Of a stretch of 64,000 bases of DNA, positions 33,440-44,329 are shown one piece after another (positions within the stretch are counted from its first letter, which is position 1; each line of letters opens with the position of its first letter). The translations under genes were made by a program, and so were the position numbers. Source of the DNA: Agroathelia rolfsii (Eukaryota; Basidiomycota; Agaricomycetes; Amylocorticiales; Amylocorticiaceae); assembly GCA_018343915.1 (NCBI GenBank), contig JABRWF010000008.1:248001-312000 (forward strand). Reading direction: 5' to 3'. The notes beneath the pieces were generated by a model. It searched no databases. It had not been told where the DNA came from and worked only from the letters and a program-made list of their open reading frames with translations.

Positions 33440-34938
33440 ATTGAGCAATGGTCCGTAGTTCTTGCACTAGCCGAAGAAATGTAGCCTGTCGAACGCCTAA
33501 TTCGGTCTGGATCCTTGCAGAAGCTCCTGTACCCACGCTGCTTCTGATAAGATCAAAGTGTTTTGCGGGGTTTTGTAATACAGAGGGCTGATGTAGTTTG
33601 CCACACATTACACGGAAGGCGATGGTTTTCTGAGGAACGGTATTGTTCTTTTTGCAGCCGAGAAACTACTCAATCTGAGTAACTGGCAACATGAGATCCA
33701 GGGGCCGGATTTCCACATTGCATATCATCACGAAGAAGTTCTAGCTTGCCTCGCTTGCCGTTTAGGCTTGGATTTCGATTATTTCATCCCCGAGGCTAGG
33801 GAATGAGAACTAGTCCATGTAGAAAAGCATATGCGTGTATGCCTTCAACCAAACACAGAGAAACGTTCCGTTCTCAGCATGGCACCATCCAAGCCTATTT
33901 TTTGCGAAGCAGCTCGACTAGTCATGCAATCATGCAAATTCCATCATGCCACGCCCCTCGCCACCGAATTGCGCCGTCCTCATGTTGAAAGGGGCCCTCG
34001 TGGAGAAGCCGTCATGAAACTCATTTTAATGCTTGCCTCTGACCAATTTGTGAGAGGTGGTAAGCCTTGCCCATGGAGTGTCGTGGATTTTTCAGAAAAG
34101 CTCTTCAATCCATCATCCAACTCACCTACACAAGCTGGGTTTGTGTCCCTAGCATCCATGGTCTCCAGTGCCCTACCTTCTATCGCTTATCCTAATAACA
34201 AACAAAAGATAAAAATGCAGACGAAACTGGATCAAGCATTTCCCTATGCCAAGATATACATCAGTCATCTCATCAAGGCTGGATCTTTCGATTTTGTTGA
34301 CCGAGGCTGTCTTTGGGCGCTGATTCTTCATGGTGCGGCTCTGGAGTGTGCTAATGGTCAGGCTGGAGTCTACCTCATCATCGCATTCGTGTAGATGGAT
34401 GAAAAGCTAGGTCGTTACACCGTGTCAGCAATTTTCATCCTGGCCAAAAGCGATATTCGCTACAAATACATTCCGCATATCAAACTGTTTGATATGATGG
34501 ACCCCTATACCGTTCGCATGTTTTCATCCAAAGACTAAGATTGCAAATACGGTGGACCACCCATTATTCGGACCGTAGCTGCTTTAGCCTCTCCCAAGCC
34601 AGCTGTAGTTAACTTCTTCTATGAACCAAAGGACAACTCGACAGCAGGTATGTCAGACGAGGTCACGCATGCTTCACGTTATACGGCATACGACTTCTGG
34701 TGTGCCGGCCTCAGTTGTGATGTATGGCACCAATCAAACCAGGAGAATCTATGCTTTAGGATGCGCTTCTCGATGCATCAGGATCCAAGGGGGTGGACTA
34801 CGATCTCGAGAACAATACTCATCAGAAGGTTCGCCGCAGCCAGGGGGTCGTGCAGGCAGGAATTAAAGAAAAGGGACACTGGAGTTGGATCATTAGAGAG
34901 GAGGATCACCAGAAAGACATAATGGATGTGGGTGAATA
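33440..34938 (+). pseudogene. decayed copy 1 of a conserved basidiomycete gene family
   Basis: Segments remain in recognisable order: IQGPDFHIAYHHEEVLAC, FCEAARLVMQSCKF, VERGPRGEAVMKLILMLASD, FPYAKIYISHLIKAGSFDF, ALECANGQAGVYLIIAFV then a stop, YTVSAIFILAKSD, LFDMMDPYTVRMFSS, PPIIRTVAALASPKPAV, YTAYDFWCAGLS, and a C-terminus KVRRSQGVVQAGIKEKGHWSW. Stops after PEARE (about 33808), AFV (34395) and SSKD (34539) and frameshifts near 34700-34780 break the gene. From memory, such proteins are numerous and uncharacterised in Agaricomycetes, and a Crinkler/RHS-like nuclease relation has crossed my mind, but nothing here proves it. A second copy lies at 37.9-38.9 kb. Confidence 0.7.
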
Positions 34939-35149
34939 ACTGTGATGTGTTTGATTCTTCTAATTTATGTCAGAGTTAAGTGTATCGCGATGAACTATTA
35001 TGAGCATGCATTCAATAACTGTAGTGGCACCTGCAAGTTTCTTAACACTTACGACCTTCACAGCGGACAGCCGTCGTTAGAATTTTATTAGTTTTATCCC
35101 TCGTTTTTGAAGTAGAGATATATTTAATTCTCAGCTACCAATGGGTTCA

Positions 35150-35320
35150 TGAGACAGAAATCCACATGAACGAAATGTGTCACCGTAGTGTGTCACCTCC
35201 AACACCAAACAGGTATTACAAGATATGACTAGGATGCAGGACATATATTATACAAAGGGCAAAAAGAGTAGTAGATAGATATGAGAAAAGGCAAAAAGAA
35301 AAGGAGGAATAAAGTAATAA
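35150..35320. repeat. duplicated 3' flank of decayed copy 1
   Basis: The sequence around CAGGTATTACAAGATA (35210), GACTAGGATGCAGGACATAT and the following AG-rich tract is matched by 39120-39290, downstream of copy 2. The two decayed genes were therefore duplicated together with their 3' flanks, as direct repeats around the DUF6534 gene. Confidence 0.75.
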
Positions 35321-35505
35321 TTCTAGTGGACAATATGTTGTTGCTAAAACAAAACAAAAAAATGTAAATAAACAAATCAGTTTTCAATCCAATATCTAGC
35401 TACTAAGTATTTTCCAACCTGGTCCATGTACTCCAGTGGAACTGGTGCATATGCATCATCATAATATGCATCTTGTTTTCTAGCCAGCACACCAGTGTGA
35501 TCATG

Positions 35506-37730
35506 TTAGCTGGATATTTCATGCGACAACGTGCTAGTAGCTGCAGGAGCAGCAGCGGGCTCGAATTTGGGGCCCTGTCTCAGGTTGTTAGTCGTCGATT
35601 CCGTTTCCACATTTGTATTCATAGTTCTAGCTCGGAATACCAGACTGCTCATTTGCTGTTCATGCCCGTCTATATAGTAATGATAATCAGCGTGATCCGA
35701 GATCGTGCGGCGCAAGTTGAGTGTTGCGAGGAGTGAGTTGACAAATAGCTTCCCAGTTATTAAATCGAGAGCAAAAGTATAGAATGGGTTCGAATCGAAA
35801 ATAAACTAAAAAGTTGTTGCATTATGAGACATGGCGTTAAATTCCTCCATCTTGGCATAGAAGTGAGTAACACGCTCACCACGAGCATTGTCGCTATAGG
35901 TAACAAGCTACATAAATGCAGAAAAGATCAGTTGGATTGAATAGAGTATCCATGAAATTACGCACGAAACAAGAACACAGCGATTTATCGCATATACAAC
36001 AAGGGTGTTGACTAATCTGTTTGTACTAAACGATTCCACTATAAAGTTAACTGGGCCTGTAATCAACTTGAAGACAGGGATCTTACTCGACAAAATCATT
36101 TCGATTGTTGCGAAGCAGGATACAGAGTACTAGCGTAACAAGGACGTTGGATAACACATTGCTAATACCCGTTGGCAAAACAGCCTTGTACTTGGTAGAG
36201 TTTATTAGGTAATGACAGTGTGTGAGATAAATGAAAAAGAAATTCCTACCGTGTATGCTTGAAGCCCGGACAGCTGCATGTGATTGACACTGATACTAAA
36301 CAATAAGAAATATGCTGCGGCGGGAGAGGGATTGAAAAAATAGCATTACAGTATCAATGCAATTATTTCTAAGATCTTTTTAGTAGGTAGTACGGATAAT
36401 TGCATGAGAGATTTTACACTTACCAATAGCGAATGCTGAGAACGTGAGATAGCGTCAGTAAGAGGGGCTAATGTAAGGACGGGAAAAAATTGCTGACCAA
36501 AATGAGCACAGGCCGAAAATGTCTGATTAAAAATATATAATGAGTGAAAGTTATAAATAGATATAGAGAGTTATAAACCACCAGAGCGGTTAAAACCATT
36601 GTACGATAGCGGAGAGGGCAAACTAATACCGTTGCTACTCAGGGAATGTGTATGAGATTTAGATGAAGATAACTGACGGATATATATGCGTTGAATGAAA
36701 TAACTAGAATTTCGTGCCAATTGAGTTCCATGTACAGAGATAATTATGTGGGTAGCCTACATTTGGACAGTGGTTATCAGGAGCAACTACGAATGAAGCA
36801 AGATTAGGGAGGGAATTTGTGTAGGACAGAAACTCCACTTGCATTCACTGATAACGAGCTCTGCATTAGACAAGTCATATGAATAATCAAATACTCATCA
36901 GGGAAAAAAATACGAATGTACAAGCAAAGACCTGGATTGATTCAGCTTCAGTTTTGTGACAATGCCACAATGCAATGGATTCCTTAATCACCATATCATA
37001 TGTGAGAAATTCTCTATAATACCAAAACTAAGGACCTGACCATAAAAAATTCCGGAATGTGAGTTTGCAATAGTGAAAAATAAGGGGAGATGTCGGGACA
37101 TAAAAATACAAACAAGATAGTGATACGCGCCGTGAGAGACTGTTGTCGGAAGTGGGAGAAGAATGAGAACAGAACACATAGGCGGGGAAAATATCGAGCA
37201 AACGTGCCTAATATGACGTGCAGAGTATCAAGAGCCCTAAAGAATTAATTAAACCGAGGATTTCAAGCAAAAAAGTCGCATGAATCTACCATAAGAAACC
37301 AGGCTGGAATAATAGAAAATGAGCACGAGACTACAAGCCGCAAGAGTAGATAGACTTGCCAAGAATTTCAAACTGAGATTATCATTTGGGTAGTGATTGA
37401 AATAAAAATAGATCTATTGTTCAGCTGTTTGTCATTTAAAATTCCAAGGATAGAGTTTTTTAAAAAATGACCTGTAAAGTTGTTATGCCATACAAGCTAG
37501 AAATATACTGGCAATGATTAGATTTTCGATTTATGCGACGCCGCAGATTGGAATGAGACGGACAACATCATGGCGAGACTACCGAGAAACATGGCGCCTT
37601 GAGGTGAAGACAGGGCTGGCGTTAGTTATGTTACGTTGCAATAACAGGGCTACAAACCCAAGTTGGCCGTAATCCCGCTAGCAGGCGGAGAAAATGTAGC
37701 AGATTGCCAGTAGAAAGGTTGAGAAGACAT
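35506..37730 (-). CDS. DUF6534-type seven-transmembrane protein
   Basis: The start MSSQPFYWQSATFSPPASG is followed by SSLYGITTLQ, then YFYFNHYPNDNLSLKFLASL with hydrophobic runs (STLAACSLVLIFYYSSL). This matches the N-terminal pattern of fungal DUF6534 proteins, where LYGxxxLQxYxYFxxYPxD marks the end of helix 1 and the first loop. The last exon reads FVNSLLATLNLRRTISDHADY, the conserved end of helix 7, and then a hydrophilic tail rich in Thr/Asn/Ala. About ten small exons are needed; most were not placed base by base. It is a predicted plasma-membrane receptor-like protein of unknown ligand. It lies between two decayed copies of another family, so it occupies a rearranged segment. Confidence 0.72.
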
Positions 37731-37899
37731 GTCAGTGGGTGTTGGAAAATGGGTATGCCTAGGGCGTAGGTTTATAATCTGTCTATTTAAAAGACTGCGC
37801 CATCCGGCAAGTCAATACCGTTTCTCAGTTCCATCATTGATTATTTCTATCACACGTTTTACCGGAGCCATGCTAGAACATGTCCCTTAAACTCACCTA

Positions 37900-38918
37900 C
37901 CTCCTCCTCCCCTCCTCCCAAGTCTGCCTATTGCAGTAAAACTAGGGAAGCGAGCATATTATGAAAAGTGTTCCATCAATTATGAGTATATGCGCTGCCC
38001 AGATGGCAACACACCACATTACCTAGCCGCAGTAACCGAGCTATTGGAGGGCCATCGGTCACTTAAAAATTGTGCTACTATTAGTATCCCCCGGATGGGT
38101 TGATTGGGACGGATGGGCCTTGGAATATTTCGATGAGAGGGACCTATGCACACCATGGCGTGTCGCAATTTTATTTTTATTTTTTCGTTTGAGGCTCTTA
38201 TTCATCGTCCGACTCGCCTACAGAATCAGGATTAGACGCCCAACATCCATAGTATCTCAATGCCAGGGTGTACACTAATCATTTCATCAAGACCGGATCT
38301 TTTGATGTCGTTGGCTGACTGTCCCTGGACACTGGAGTGCGCTAGGCCAGGCTGGAGTCGATCTTGTCATCCCATTCGTTTACATGGATAAACTGGGTTG
38401 TTGCACCATGTCAGCGATTTCCATCTGGGTCAGTAACAATATCCGGTACAAGGATATACCGGATGCCAAAATATTCAATATGATAGATCCCTATACTGTT
38501 TACGTGTTTTAATCCGAAGACAACAATTACAAATACTATATGATTCAGATCGTAGCTGCTGTAGCCTTTCTCAAGCCGGCCGTGGTTAACTGCCTATATG
38601 AGTCAGAGGACAATTCCACAGCAGGCATGCCAGACGAGGTCACGCGTGCTTCGCATTATACGATTTGTGTGCCGGCCTCAGTCGTGCATACTAGTCATGA
38701 TGCATGATGTATAGGCACCAATCAAACCGGGTGAATCTCTGCTTTGGGAAGAGCTTCTCGGTCCAAAGGGGTGGGCTATGATCTCGAGGACGATACTCAC
38801 CAGAAGCTTCGTCGCAGTCAGGGGATTGCATAGGCAGGAAATGAAGAAAAGGGACATTGGAGTTGGATCATTAGAGAGGATGATCTAAAGAAAGATATAA
38901 TGAATGTGGACGGATGAT
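37900..38918 (+). pseudogene. decayed copy 2 of the same basidiomycete family
   Basis: From 38280 the sequence parallels copy 1: HFIKTGSFDVVG, LGCCTMSAISIWVSN, IFNMIDPYTVYVF then TAA, MIQIVAAVAFLKPAVVN, ESEDNSTAGMPDEVTRASHY, a deletion that removes the next block, then YDLEDDTHQKLRRSQGIA, TAG and GNEEKGHWSWIIREDD. The N-terminal half is missing or unrecognisable; a segment at 37950-38080 reads INYEYMRCPDGNTPHYLAAVTELLEG and may belong to the same gene. It is more damaged than copy 1. Confidence 0.65.
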
Positions 38919-39119
38919 TGTAACGTGTTTATTTATGTCCGAGTCACGTATAATACGTTGAGTATTATATATGCAATGTCTGTCGTGGTCCTATAAGTTT
39001 CTCAACGCTTACAACCTTCACCGCGAATACACTCTAGACAACCATCCTTCGAGTCTTATCAATCGTATCTCTTGTTTTTGGTCCACTGCCAATGGGTTCA
39101 CGAGACTTGTAGTTTGACG

Positions 39120-39290
39120 CGTAAGAAATTCACATGAACAAAGTGCGTCGTCATAGTGTGTGTCACCTCCAACAGCAAACAGGTATTACAAGATACGACT
39201 AGGATGCAGGACATATATACAAAGGGCAAAAGGAGCAGTAGATAGACATGAGAAAAGGCAGAAAGAAAAGGGGGAATAGAGATAAAGTAA
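39120..39290. repeat. duplicated 3' flank of decayed copy 2
   Basis: Counterpart of 35150-35320, with a few substitutions and small indels. Confidence 0.75.
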
Positions 39291-39413
39291 AGAAATTCCC
39301 AGCATTTTAAAACTAATGTATCGCAAAAAAAAGCAAAAACAGGACACCTATATGTAGAATTATAGAAACAAGAAAAGGCGATTCTTCTACGGCGAAACAG
39401 GACGAGGGAAAGC

Positions 39414-40889
39414 CTAGAAGAGATTGGGCAGGAACGTCCTATCAATGCCTCATGTTAGCATCTCCAAGGAAACCTGGTTTAGGGAGTAATGTACTCACAT
39501 GGCCGTCATACCCGCAGCGAAAGCCAACGCACCCCACGCCGCACTCTTCTGCTTCGCACCTAGCTCCGGCTTCCAGCGCGATACACGCTTGTTCGTCGCA
39601 ATTTGCCTGTCTCCACCAGCAAGGGCCTCAATCTCCGCCGTACTTGACGCATCGCCATGCTCCCTGAAGGAGAACTGTAGCGCCTGCTCTTCCTCTTCCC
39701 ACGTACGCTTCTTTGGCTCCGACTCTGCTGCGGCTGTACCGTCGTCGTTGATCTCTGCAACATTAGTGGTAGAGGTGGCAGCGGCAGCACGTTGAGCTTT
39801 AAGCTCTTCAATCAGCTGCTTCTGCTCCGCCACGTCCGTAGCCATATCAGGCCTGGCAGATGTCGCCACCGCATCCTCCTCTTCCACAGCAGTGTCATCC
39901 GACCCAGCGACAGGAGCCACCGCGACCGGGAAGCCCATAGAAAGTTTTGAAGTTGCCAAAGGCGAGTGAGCACGTAGTGCCTGGCGCAGGGGCGATGGTG
40001 CCGCGCTCTTCACGACAACGGTTGCGGTCGTCGTGGCCGTCGCTGTCACCGCTGGCGAAGCGTGCACGGCAGGTGATGACGGGGGTGCCTCTCGCCTCCT
40101 CTTTGCTACAGGCGAGCTCTTCGCAGGCGTCATTCCCAAACCGCCGCCAACTGACGGCCTGGACGATGCTCGACGATGGCTCGCCTGCGGATCGGGCACG
40201 GCGCCTACAATTTCCTTGATGACACTTACCATGGCGTACTCGTCCGCGAAGAGGAGTGCCGTTTGTGCGTCAATCCAGGTGCCTGCGAGGCGGACGATGG
40301 TTGGTTCGCGCGAGGAGCCGTTGTTGCCTGAGAGGTCGTACGCCTCCTTGGCCCATGTCATCTCACGCCGTTCGCTGGTCTCTGACGCGGTGGGGAATGC
40401 GGCGCGGAACATGGTCGTGAGCGAGACCGCGCCGGTGTCGAAGCGGCGAAGGATGAATGCGTGGCCTGTAGGCTGTTGGTGGTAGCGATTCGTTCGCGAT
40501 AGGTGTAGGTGGCGGGGGTTGTGGGTTATGATTTCGATGGGTAATTAGGTTGAGAGCGTCGTACAGGTGCATGAAATACCTACCGTTGACACTTTAATCC
40601 TGCCAACCTGGTCAAGGGAAGAAGGTGAGTTCGGATGACTGTCCATGCATAAGAAGAACATGAGCAGTGCTACTCACAAGGACATTCTGCCCGTCTCTAT
40701 CGAGGGTTTGGTATTTTACGAGTGGCACATGGATATTATCTAGAGAAACCGCCGACAGACAACAGCAGACGACGAACAGATCAAGCAAGGATGAGAAACA
40801 GATGCCAGCAGTCTCACGGCAGAAAGGGAGGACGGACGAGATTGCAAATTTGGGTTCGCATGTTCGAATGGTAACGCTGGTCGCGACAT
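39414..40889 (-). CDS. bqt4: BQT4-like inner-nuclear-membrane protein with KilA-N/APSES-type domain
   Basis: The small exons read VPLVKYQTLDRDGQNVL, VGRIKVST and PTGHAFILRRFDTGAVSLTTMFRAAFP, then TWIDAQTALLFADEYAM and a Pro/Ala/Ser-rich region. The fold signature (xGxILRRxxDGxVSxTxMFRAAFP...GTWI) is that of Bqt4 and other APSES/KilA-N proteins. The C-terminus is AAWGALAFAAGMTAM, extended over a last intron (GTGAGT donor near 39498) to TFLPNLF and a TAG at 39414, giving one membrane-spanning helix. This architecture matches S. pombe Bqt4, which tethers telomeres to the nuclear envelope. Without that last intron the protein would stop right after TAM. The first exon is not firmly placed: an ATG at 40889 is available, but the phase of the following intron is unclear. 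Confidence 0.7.
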
Positions 40890-41046
40890 GGTATCTGAAT
40901 AGATTGTGTGGGATGTGCTTGATGAAGATGAAGATGTGCGTGCGTGTGTGTGATTTGGTGACAAGATGTGTGGTCAATGGAACAAGAACAACAGGCCTCA
41001 ACTGACAATTGCAACCCGCGCCGTCAGTGGCCACGTGACCCGCCAC

Positions 41047-41311
41047 GACTGCCTAACCACCGCACCACATCTTCGCTTTATCTATTTATTTATTTTTTAT
41101 TTAGTACTTGTATTGGGCTGCGCAGACTATGACTATTGTAATCATACATTGTCCCAGCAATCATAGCAGATTGTTCAAAGCAATGGCAAAAGATAGTAGG
41201 ATGGATAGAAAGAGTGGGAGAAAACAATCAAGTTGTAAGAAACGATACGAAGAAATATAAGAAGAAAGAAAGATTATGCGACAGGCAGAGAAAGAGTCCA
41301 TTGATATATCT
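41047..41311. other. intergenic region
   Basis: A short spacer between the likely 5' end of the BQT4-like gene and the 3' end of the protease gene. It is AT-rich around 41085-41105, with no other signal seen. Confidence 0.4.
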
Positions 41312-43547
41312 TTATAATAATAGATGCAATACTGTGACAAGTGCAGCAGTGCACGAAAGGAGCGTGGGCACCAAGGCACCCTGGAGTGTTGAGGATGCGC
41401 CCGAGCTCCACCCAGGTACGCCGAGCGTGACCGATGTACTCGCGATAGAGGAGGTAGTGGTGATGGTCAGGCCAGAGGAAGTGAGGATGAGTGTTACAGC
41501 AGTCGGGCTAGGAGCAATGGTTGGCAGAGCCGAATCGTTGATGGCAGCAGTAGGGACATTGAGGATAGCACTGTATGTGCTGGTGGCCAGACCGACAGTC
41601 GGTATTTCTCCTATCGTCACAGGCACCGAGGTGTTGAAAGTGTATGATGGAGTTGTGTATGTCGGAGTGGGAACAAGGTAGTTTGGCAAGGTCGTGGCAA
41701 TAGTGGCAGAATACTGGGAGAAGAAGGATGATACCTCCTCCGCTGTCTCCGTCAGGTTGTTTGTGGTGTTGTATGCGTACAGGCCGATTTTGGGCGACTC
41801 CACTGAGTTGATCCCGAAGCTATAGATGGAATAGACTGTCCGTAGGAAAGGAGAGCCTATATCACAGGTATTCAGCATTATTGAATAAATAACAAAATTC
41901 GTGCCTACCAAACTGCCAATCGATTCCGTCACCAGTAGGCTCCTGGGCACGTGGCCAACTAAGGCATTCAGCCGGATCACCAGCGGTCGGTCCTATCAGA
42001 AAATCGCTTGGTTGCATGGTGTAATTTTGGGACCTAGAGCACAAATCAGATGTGGATACACCAAATAAGACGTAAACGACAATACCCAAAAGTAAACGAA
42101 ATAGTCGCCTCAAGGTCGCACGGCACAACCCATTGTCCACTCGGGTCAACTAGCCGGCTCTCTGGTATGGCATTGAAAAGCCGAGAGACCTGATAACCTA
42201 CATTAGATAGGACAATTAAGAATGACAGAATGACTTACGTCCTGATAAGGTCCGTATATCCCCGAAGTACCACTAATATCAATTCGTTTAAGTTATATGT
42301 GAGAGTTTTGAGGAGTCGACGTAAAGCTTACATGTCGAATAATGCAATCGATGTATTTTGGGTCTGGTTCGCGTAGGTGGGTTGAGGGATTAAGCCTGTT
42401 TTGTTGACCTACCAAGCACTTGAGCAAAAATTCTTTGGCAGGGAAATATCAAATGGACTTACAGCAAACCCACCCAGCGGAATGGCCCACTGCAAATAAG
42501 TTGACGAATTGGAGGAACCGTTGTTGAAGGGGCTGAAGGGAACCACGTCGTTCCACGAGATGGCGCTGACATTGTCTACGACCGAGGCGTCGATGGCACC
42601 TAAGGCAAAAGTTACCATAAGGAGATAGGACAACATCGCATAGATCTGGTGCCCCGTACCTAACGTCAATGTGCCATTATCAAACCTATTCAAGCTGACT
42701 CCGAACAGAGGATAATCGAGCTGTCCTTGCTGAGCTAAGGTTGCGAAGAACGGAGTTGCTACAAATATCGATTGAGGACATGACCACCACCATCATATAA
42801 GCGCCGAACACCATACCGTTGGCAACGGTATTTGAGATCGCTGAGAGACGAGGAAATCCCAGACCAAGGAGACCACTCGTGTCGTCGACGAGGCTTACAT
42901 TCGAGCTGGTAACAGCACCTATGAACCACAGTCCTGTCTCAGCATACGCATTCTGAGCAGTGTATAATTAGCGCAGCCTTGTTCTCACCAAATGCCTGAT
43001 TAGGCACAACCAAGTTGCCGAACTGCACCGTCTCTCGTGCGACTATCCCAGACGCCGCCGTACCATCCGCAAAGCTAACATTGAACGCAGTCTGATTGTT
43101 GTTCACGGCGGCGTACGTAGGGGAGACGAAGTTGGTCAGCGGATAGCGTGGCGCCGATTTACATGTGCTCGTGCTGCAGTTCGTGGACATGATCCATAGG
43201 TCCGCAGAGCCTGTGTCGAGCGCGATGCGGAAACTGACATTGGCGAGCTTGAGCACGGAGTAGTACGATCTATATGTGTTTTGGATTTATTGTTGAGCAC
43301 ACCACTGTTTACTAGCGCTAGTCGTCGTCAAGAGACTTCAGATGAACGGTACACACTGGCCATCAGAGGATAAGGCCAAGGCTCCTATTGCGGAGCCATT
43401 GACAGGATAGGTGCCGTTCCCCGCGAGCAACTGCTTGGATTTTGAATAAATAGGAAGACTGATTCCTTTGGGTTGTAGTAGTGGATTTCCATGAGCGACG
43501 AGTACTAAGGCAGCGAGTTGGACGACAGCACAGAGGATGAACCACAT
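41312..43547 (-). CDS. GPI-anchored aspartic protease, pepsin family A1
   Basis: A signal peptide (MWFILCAVVQLAALVLVAHG) precedes a short propeptide. Exon 42939-43260 reads SVLKLANVSFRIALDTGSADLWIMS, with the first catalytic DTGS motif, and FNVSFADGTAASGIVARETVQFGN (flap region). Later exons read GLLGLGFPRLSAIS, LFGVSLNRFDNGTLTLG and IALFDIGTSGIYGPY, where the second catalytic Asp is in DIGTSG instead of the usual DTGT/S. An intron interrupts the codon right after that Asp. The last exon has a Ser/Thr-rich stalk and ends in a hydrophobic tail (LVPTLLSCTAALVTVLHLLL), a GPI-anchor signal. It resembles yapsin-like fungal surface proteases. Many N-glycosylation sites (NNS, NST, NTS) are visible. 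Activity is probable but the DIGTS variant should be kept in mind. Confidence 0.87.
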
Positions 43548-44167
43548 GGATAGACGAAAGGGAGAGGGTTGTTTATGTTATGAAGATAAGGACTCCCGGC
43601 GACACATCCAGCGAGATACCACTGTGTTGAGGATACCAGGCAAGACGACGAAGATGGGAGTGGGGGCGTAAGCAGTAGTGATATATAATACAACAATGAT
43701 GATGTTACTAGTCCGTTTACTACGTCTGACGCCGAATCAAACAAGGCGATGCAACGCACTCTCTTGGCCGCTCTCAGCCTGCGCTCCTCTCGCTATAATT
43801 TCCAGTCATTTCCAACAGGATGCAGAACCGATCACCGGGGACTTGTCTCCGCAAAAAAAAAAAAAATGCGCAGCATTATACTAAAATAATCGAATGGAAT
43901 ACATAAGGTACATCCAGGAATAGAGACGGAGAAAGAGAGACGGATTGATTTGATATATATAAAAAAAGCAACAAAAAAAAACGATAGTTGGGAAGAGGGT
44001 GTCACATAACTAACAAGAAATTATAAGGAATACAAAGCCAAAAAGAAAACGAAAAAACGAAAAAAAAAAATCAAGGAGAGAGGGTATGGGATCAATGGCA
44101 GAAAAGAGAGTCGGGATTATGTCATTCACAAAAAAGAAAACAGAGACTTGTAGTATTTCATGTCCGC
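43548..44167. other. intergenic region
   Basis: This holds the protease promoter side and the RasGAP 3' UTR. It has several A-rich runs (43852-43865, 43975-43985, 44058-44070). Nothing else is recognised. Confidence 0.5.
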
Positions 44168-44297
44168 TTAACGCTTAGCAAAAACCTTTTTCAATAGCCC
44201 GAGCACCTTCGGAACGTTGAGCTGGACGTATTCGAGATCAAGAAGGTGCTTGTTGTCTTTTTGCTGTAGGATGGTATGTCAGCCAACATATCTTTAG

Positions 44298-44329
<32 letters not shown>

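Noticed and set aside
39499..40485. Plus-strand frames across the BQT4-like gene
   Set aside because: GC-rich antisense shadows; the minus strand carries the KilA-N/APSES pattern and a terminal membrane helix.
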